From JBCBSS01 sp039819065 (GTDB lineage: Bacteria; Bacteroidota; Bacteroidia; Cytophagales; Cyclobacteriaceae): 26,256 bases of DNA. The stretch is taken from NCBI GenBank assembly GCA_039819065.1, contig JBCBSS010000113.1, positions 1 through 26,256 of the forward strand, written 5' to 3'. The position numbers and the translations under genes are program-made. This document shows positions 22,601 through 26,256 of this stretch, piece by piece (positions within the stretch are counted from its first letter, which is position 1; the number at the start of each line of letters is the position of its first letter). The notes below the pieces were generated by a model. It was given only the letters and a program-made list of their open reading frames with translations. It searched no databases and had not been told where the DNA came from.

Positions 22601-24154
22601 GTGCACAATAATTATTACTTTCTTAACCAGCTTAGTGCTGCCCTTACTCGAAAGCTGAGTAATGCTCTTTTAGCAGAGTGTTTTAGTCAAAACAAAGACG
22701 AGCTCATTCTAATCTTTCTGAATGGGCAAGAAGAATACTACATTAAGGCGCACCTACACGCTGATTTTTGTTGCCTTTCCTTTCCCGATGGTTTCAACAG
22801 AGCCAGAAAAAACAGTGTCAACCTGTTTGGATCATTGATCGACTTAAGAGTGAAAAGCATCACACAATACAAGAATGAAAGATGCTTCTCCCTGACTTTT
22901 GAACAAGATTATACGCTATTATTTAAGATGCACGGTAATCGTTCGAATATCATACTTTTCCACCAAGTTGAAATTGTCTCCCTTTTTAGAAAGAAACTTA
23001 TCGTCGATAACGAAATCAGCCTTGATGGTCTCAATATATCTATTGATCAATCCAAAGAGGCATTTCTAAGCACTGAAGGAGACATTAATCAGCTTTTCCC
23101 GACTTTTGGTGCCGAACCGAAACGGTACCTTAAAGAAAATGGCTACCATGCTCTATCCATGACATCGAAATGGGATATGGTTAGAGATTTGGTTGATCGT
23201 TTAGAATCGGGTGGGCAATACTTCATTTGCCAGGTAGATGGGAAAAATATTTTCTCGATGGTAGAAATAGGTGATACCGTCCAGGTATTGAATGAGCCTA
23301 TTGAGGCATTGAACCAGTTTTTCGGCTATTATATCAAACACAAACACTTAGCAGATCAAAAGCAACAGATTGTTTCTAAACTACAGAAGGCTGCGAAGCA
23401 GGGCACCAGCTACATACAAAAGACAGAACGCAAGCTTAAGGATATCAATGACAACTTGAATTATGAGCTATTGGCTAACATCATCATGGCCAATTTGCAT
23501 ACAATAAAAACAGGGACAGAAGAAGTAGAGCTGATTAACTTCTACGATAACACGCCTATCAAAATCAAACTCAAAAGACACCTTTCCCCACAAAAAAATG
23601 CGGAACAGCTTTACAGAAAATCAAAAAACCAGAAGATAGAAATACAAAAACTGGAACAAACCTTAACCGAGAAAAAGAAAGAGCTAAGTAAAATAGAAAG
23701 AGACCTTAATGCACTAAGGCTGATGTCAGATATCAAGGAAATTAAAGCATTATCCAAATCATACGGTATCAGTAATACGCAAAAGGAATCAACCCAGGTT
23801 AAACCTTTTCATGAGTTCGAATACAGCGGGTATAAGATATGGGTAGGCAAAAACAGCAAGAGTAACGATACCCTCACACAGGAATACAGCTATAAAGAAG
23901 ATCTATGGTTACATGCCAAGGACGTGCCTGGTTCGCATGTAGTGATCAAGCACCAAGCAGGAAAAAACTTTCCCAAACCAGTAATTGAAAAAGCTGCACA
24001 ACTCGCTGCTTATTATTCTAAGCGTAAGAACGATTCTCTTTGTCCGGTTACTTTTACTCCCAGGAAATTCGTTCGCAAAAGAAAGGGTGCACCTGCAGGA
24101 CAGGTTGTAGTAGATAAAGAGCAGGTAATGCTAGTGCCACCGGAAAAATGGTGA
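22601..24154 (+). CDS. NFACT-family protein (RqcH/Rqc2-like)
   Basis: 517 residues. The order is an NFACT-N domain (about 1-190, with KMHGNRSNIILF at 109-120), a helical and coiled-coil middle (about 240-380, dense in Lys/Glu) and a C-terminal NFACT-R (DUF814) domain at 405-510 with DLWLHAKDVPGSHVVIK (434-450). Bacterial RqcH binds 60S-like (50S) subunits with stalled peptidyl-tRNA and recruits tRNA-Ala to add alanine tails that mark the chain for degradation. The Asp-Arg pair needed for tRNA use in RqcH appears here as E93-R94 by my reading. The start is GTG, 1 nt after the hydrolase stop, in one operon with the receiver protein. It converges with pyk across only 15 bp. Confidence 0.9.
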   Translation: MHNNYYFLNQLSAALTRKLSNALLAECFSQNKDELILIFLNGQEEYYIKAHLHADFCCLSFPDGFNRARKNSVNLFGSLIDLRVKSITQYKNERCFSLTFEQDYTLLFKMHGNRSNIILFHQVEIVSLFRKKLIVDNEISLDGLNISIDQSKEAFLSTEGDINQLFPTFGAEPKRYLKENGYHALSMTSKWDMVRDLVDRLESGGQYFICQVDGKNIFSMVEIGDTVQVLNEPIEALNQFFGYYIKHKHLADQKQQIVSKLQKAAKQGTSYIQKTERKLKDINDNLNYELLANIIMANLHTIKTGTEEVELINFYDNTPIKIKLKRHLSPQKNAEQLYRKSKNQKIEIQKLEQTLTEKKKELSKIERDLNALRLMSDIKEIKALSKSYGISNTQKESTQVKPFHEFEYSGYKIWVGKNSKSNDTLTQEYSYKEDLWLHAKDVPGSHVVIKHQAGKNFPKPVIEKAAQLAAYYSKRKNDSLCPVTFTPRKFVRKRKGAPAGQVVVDKEQVMLVPPEKW

Positions 24155-24169
24155 CACTATTTACTTAAA

Positions 24170-25597
24170 TTATTTTACTACGTTGATCTTGAGCATATTG
24201 GCCCTGCCCTTCTCGTGGATTGGCATACTGGCGATGTTGATAAATACATCCCCTTCTTCTACGTGATGATTTTCTTTCAGAATTCTTTCTATGTCAGCAA
24301 TGGTTTCGTCAGTTGTGGTTGATTTGTCATAGTAATAGGCCCTCACTCCCCAAATGAGATTCATAGTATTCATAAAGGGTTTATTTCCAGTGAAGATGAA
24401 TATACCGGCCTTTGGTCGATGAGAAGATACTTTATAGGCTGTATATCCCGACTGCGTCATACCGACAATGGCACTTGCGCTAGCCGCTTTGGCTAACCTG
24501 CAAGCGGTCAAAACCAGTGCATTATTATAATATAGGTCATTCCCTTCCTCTGGCAAATAGTGATTGAAATACACATGGTCTTGCTTTTCCATAAAGGCAA
24601 TGGTCCGCACCATACTTTCTATCACTTTTACAGGGAATGCGCCCGCAGCAGTTTCCGCAGATAGCATCAAAGCGTCGGCTCCATCCATTACGGCATTGGC
24701 CACATCATTAGTCTCTGCACGTGTCGGCCGAGGATTTTCGATCATACTTTCCATCATCTGCGTGGCGATGATCACTGGTTTAGCGGCCTTATTGCACTTT
24801 TCAACCATCATTTTCTGCATCAAAGGCACTTCTTCCATCACTACTTCTACCCCCAAATCTCCTCTCGCTACCATAATGGCATCTGTCACCTCTATAATCT
24901 CATCTATATTATTAATGGCCTCAGGTTTTTCAATCTTCGCTATTATTCTAGATTCTTTTCCGGCCTTTTTGATTCTTTCCCTGAGATCAACTATATCTTC
25001 AGGCTTTCTAACGAAGGAGAGTGCTATCCACTCAATTTCGTGTTCCAAACCAAAAGCCAGGTCTTCTTTATCTTTTTCAGTCAAAGATGGTGCTGATACA
25101 TCACTATTGGGAAGGTTAATGCCTTTTCTGGACTTGAGCTTACCGCCGTGTATCACTTCGGTCACCACTTCTTTGCCTCTGACTTCTTTTACCTTCAATT
25201 CAATCTTTCCATCATCAATCAGAATCATATCCCCAGGCTTTACATCATCAGGCAATTGCTGATAAGACGTTCCTATACGATGATTATCCCCCAATATGTC
25301 TTCTGTGATGATGATTAGTTCTTGTCCATCGACAACCTTAGTTCCCTTCTCGACTTCTCGGGTTCTAATTTTTGGCCCCTGCAGGTCTTGAAGTAGGCAT
25401 ATATTAGTACCTAGCTCCTCATTGATCTCTCGAACATAATGTACCACCCGTGCATGGTCTTCATGTGTGCCGTGCGAAAAATTAAGTCGGAATACGTCCA
25501 CACCAGCTTGAGCCAATTGGGTTAGCATTTCTTTGGTGTTCGATGCTGGCCCTACAGTGGCCACGATCTTAGTTCTGTTAAACGTTATGCGTTTCAT
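24170..25597 (-). CDS. pyk: Pyruvate kinase
   Basis: 475 residues, the usual length. It catalyses PEP plus ADP to pyruvate plus ATP at the end of glycolysis. Motifs include TKIVATVGPAS (9-19), RLNFSHG (37-43), LQDLQGPKIR, the IAKIEKPEAI segment with the catalytic lysine, MVARGDLGVEV with metal- and phosphate-binding residues, ATQMMESM and RAETNDVANAVMDG. The C-terminal allosteric domain is present. It follows the IPExxxVDY gene by 2 nt and probably shares its promoter in the acpP-divergent gap. With pfkA upstream, the window carries two of the main control points of glycolysis, in separate units. Confidence 0.97.
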   Translation of the reverse strand: MKRITFNRTKIVATVGPASNTKEMLTQLAQAGVDVFRLNFSHGTHEDHARVVHYVREINEELGTNICLLQDLQGPKIRTREVEKGTKVVDGQELIIITEDILGDNHRIGTSYQQLPDDVKPGDMILIDDGKIELKVKEVRGKEVVTEVIHGGKLKSRKGINLPNSDVSAPSLTEKDKEDLAFGLEHEIEWIALSFVRKPEDIVDLRERIKKAGKESRIIAKIEKPEAINNIDEIIEVTDAIMVARGDLGVEVVMEEVPLMQKMMVEKCNKAAKPVIIATQMMESMIENPRPTRAETNDVANAVMDGADALMLSAETAAGAFPVKVIESMVRTIAFMEKQDHVYFNHYLPEEGNDLYYNNALVLTACRLAKAASASAIVGMTQSGYTAYKVSSHRPKAGIFIFTGNKPFMNTMNLIWGVRAYYYDKSTTTDETIADIERILKENHHVEEGDVFINIASMPIHEKGRANMLKINVVK

Positions 25598-25599
25598 TT

Positions 25600-26028
25600 T
25601 TACACTAAAAAGTTGTCTTTTGACTTAATGGTTTCGATATTGATGTTCACGATATACTCAATAAACCGCATTCTCTTCAATCGATCTGCTAACTCCTTCG
25701 TCTCACAATTGCTAATAATTCCTTTGGCGGTCAAAAAATAATCAAAGCGACCCATTTCAGGAACAAGAAATTGCTTGGACTGTTCTGAAACGTCCACTGC
25801 CTTATTCTTGAAAAGTCTGATTTCACTGTGTTCGGTCGCAAATATATAATTAGAAAATTTGATGTCACCGACCTTGTTGAATTTGAGGATATGGTCATCC
25901 GCCTTTTCTAATTCTATGGAGAGGAAATTGTTCAGTGCCCAAGCTAATTTATAGTCTTTGACAGATGAAACAATGCCCATCAAATCAAAGTCATATTCAT
26001 AGTCAATTACGAGTTTTTTCCTCTTCAT
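25600..26028 (-). CDS. IPExxxVDY family protein
   Basis: 142 residues from the ATG at 26028; an ATG ten codons upstream (26058) is possible, but the family normally begins near MKRKKLVIDYEYDF. The name-giving motif appears as VPEMGRFDY near the middle, and YDFDLMGI near the N-terminus is also characteristic. No enzymatic function is established for this Bacteroidota-restricted family as far as I know. It has no signal peptide or membrane segment and is likely cytoplasmic. It is 2 nt from pyk and next to acpP, the neighbourhood in which these proteins commonly occur; here acpP is divergent from it. Confidence 0.9.
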   Translation of the reverse strand: MKRKKLVIDYEYDFDLMGIVSSVKDYKLAWALNNFLSIELEKADDHILKFNKVGDIKFSNYIFATEHSEIRLFKNKAVDVSEQSKQFLVPEMGRFDYFLTAKGIISNCETKELADRLKRMRFIEYIVNINIETIKSKDNFLV

Positions 26029-26122
26029 TCTATGTCTGGCAGGTACCAAAAATAGCATAATAATAGCCTAATATTTAGCCTAAAACCGAATAAATGAGGG
26101 CTGGATAAGATTATTGAAATTG

Positions 26123-26156
26123 TTTGACATTATTAGTATTAATGTATTTCTTTGCA
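26123..26156 (+). promoter_or_regulatory. Candidate acpP promoter
   Basis: TTTG at 26123-26126 is followed after 18 nt by TATTTCTTTGCA (26145-26156), close to the Bacteroidota -33/-7 arrangement (TTTG, then TAnnTTTG), with two extra bases inside the -7 box. The -7-like element ends 30 nt before the acpP ATG. acpP is normally highly expressed, so a strong promoter is expected here. The 128-bp gap (26059-26186) must also hold the promoter for IPExxxVDY-pyk. Confidence 0.42.
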
Positions 26157-26186
26157 GAGATTTTTAACATTCTAAAAAATAACACG

Positions 26187-26256
26187 ATGTCTGAAATAGC
26201 ACAAAAAGTAAAAGGTATCATTATTGATAAGTTAGGTGTTGAGGAGTCTGAAGTTA
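26187..26256 (+). CDS. acpP: Acyl carrier protein AcpP (partial, cut by window end)
   Basis: Only the first 23 codons lie in the window: MSEIAQKVKGIIIDKLGVEE and on to the edge. This is the typical first helix of the type II fatty-acid-synthesis acyl carrier protein (compare the start MS-I---VK-II-DKLGV-E in the family). The phosphopantetheine serine (DSL motif) would lie about 15 residues beyond the window. ACP carries growing acyl chains in the cytoplasm. In related genomes fabF and rnc usually follow, but they cannot be seen here. Confidence 0.93.
   Translation, partial: MSEIAQKVKGIIIDKLGVEESEV

Noticed and set aside
24564..25262. 232-codon plus-strand frame within pyk
   Set aside because: It is long, but it is exactly antisense to conserved pyruvate kinase sequence and its Ser/Ile-rich translation is typical of a shadow frame.

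Overview
The window looks like a chromosomal segment of a Bacteroidota bacterium, most likely of the order Cytophagales (the order is an inference). The reasons are a PorP/SprF-family protein, a type IX secretion (T9SS) substrate with a gliding-motility C-terminal domain, an IPExxxVDY-family protein beside pyruvate kinase and next to acpP, weak or absent Shine-Dalgarno sequences, and several non-ATG starts. I see no rRNA, tRNA, CRISPR array, transposase or phage gene.

Region 1 (1-5921). A perfect 33-bp inverted repeat fills the first 79 bases. A four-gene minus-strand operon follows, read from 5799 down to 266: an ECF sigma factor, a single-span membrane protein with a TonB-like C-terminus (4-nt overlap), an 820-residue exported protein with seven evenly spaced FG-GAP/VCBS-type repeats and a T9SS type B sorting domain, and a PorP/SprF protein fused to an OmpA domain. 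It reads as a self-contained regulator, signal transducer, cargo and export/anchor module, and it is my leading candidate for an undescribed system.

Region 2 (5922-8637). Molybdopterin genes: moaD-moaE on the minus strand, and divergently a membrane fatty-acid-hydroxylase/sterol-desaturase-family gene followed by moaA.

Region 3 (8770-18748). A seven-gene plus-strand surface-glycan cluster: a YfhO-family membrane protein, a GT2 glycosyltransferase, an NGPS-motif protein resembling GT42 sialyltransferases, a NeuB-type nonulosonate synthase without its SAF domain, a NeuA-HAD phosphatase fusion, a methyltransferase-pyruvyltransferase fusion and a Wzx-type flippase. Together they could make, activate, transfer and export a sialic-acid-like sugar (perhaps KDN) and decorate the glycan with methyl and pyruvyl groups.

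Region 4 (18877-24154). pfkA converges on and overlaps miaA. A 416-bp AT-rich gap follows, then a tight plus-strand operon: a CheY-like receiver, a 91-residue unknown protein, a PhnP-like metallo-hydrolase and an NFACT/RqcH-like protein.

Region 5 (24170-26256). The minus-strand pair IPExxxVDY-pyk, then divergently the first 70 bases of acpP, cut by the window end.
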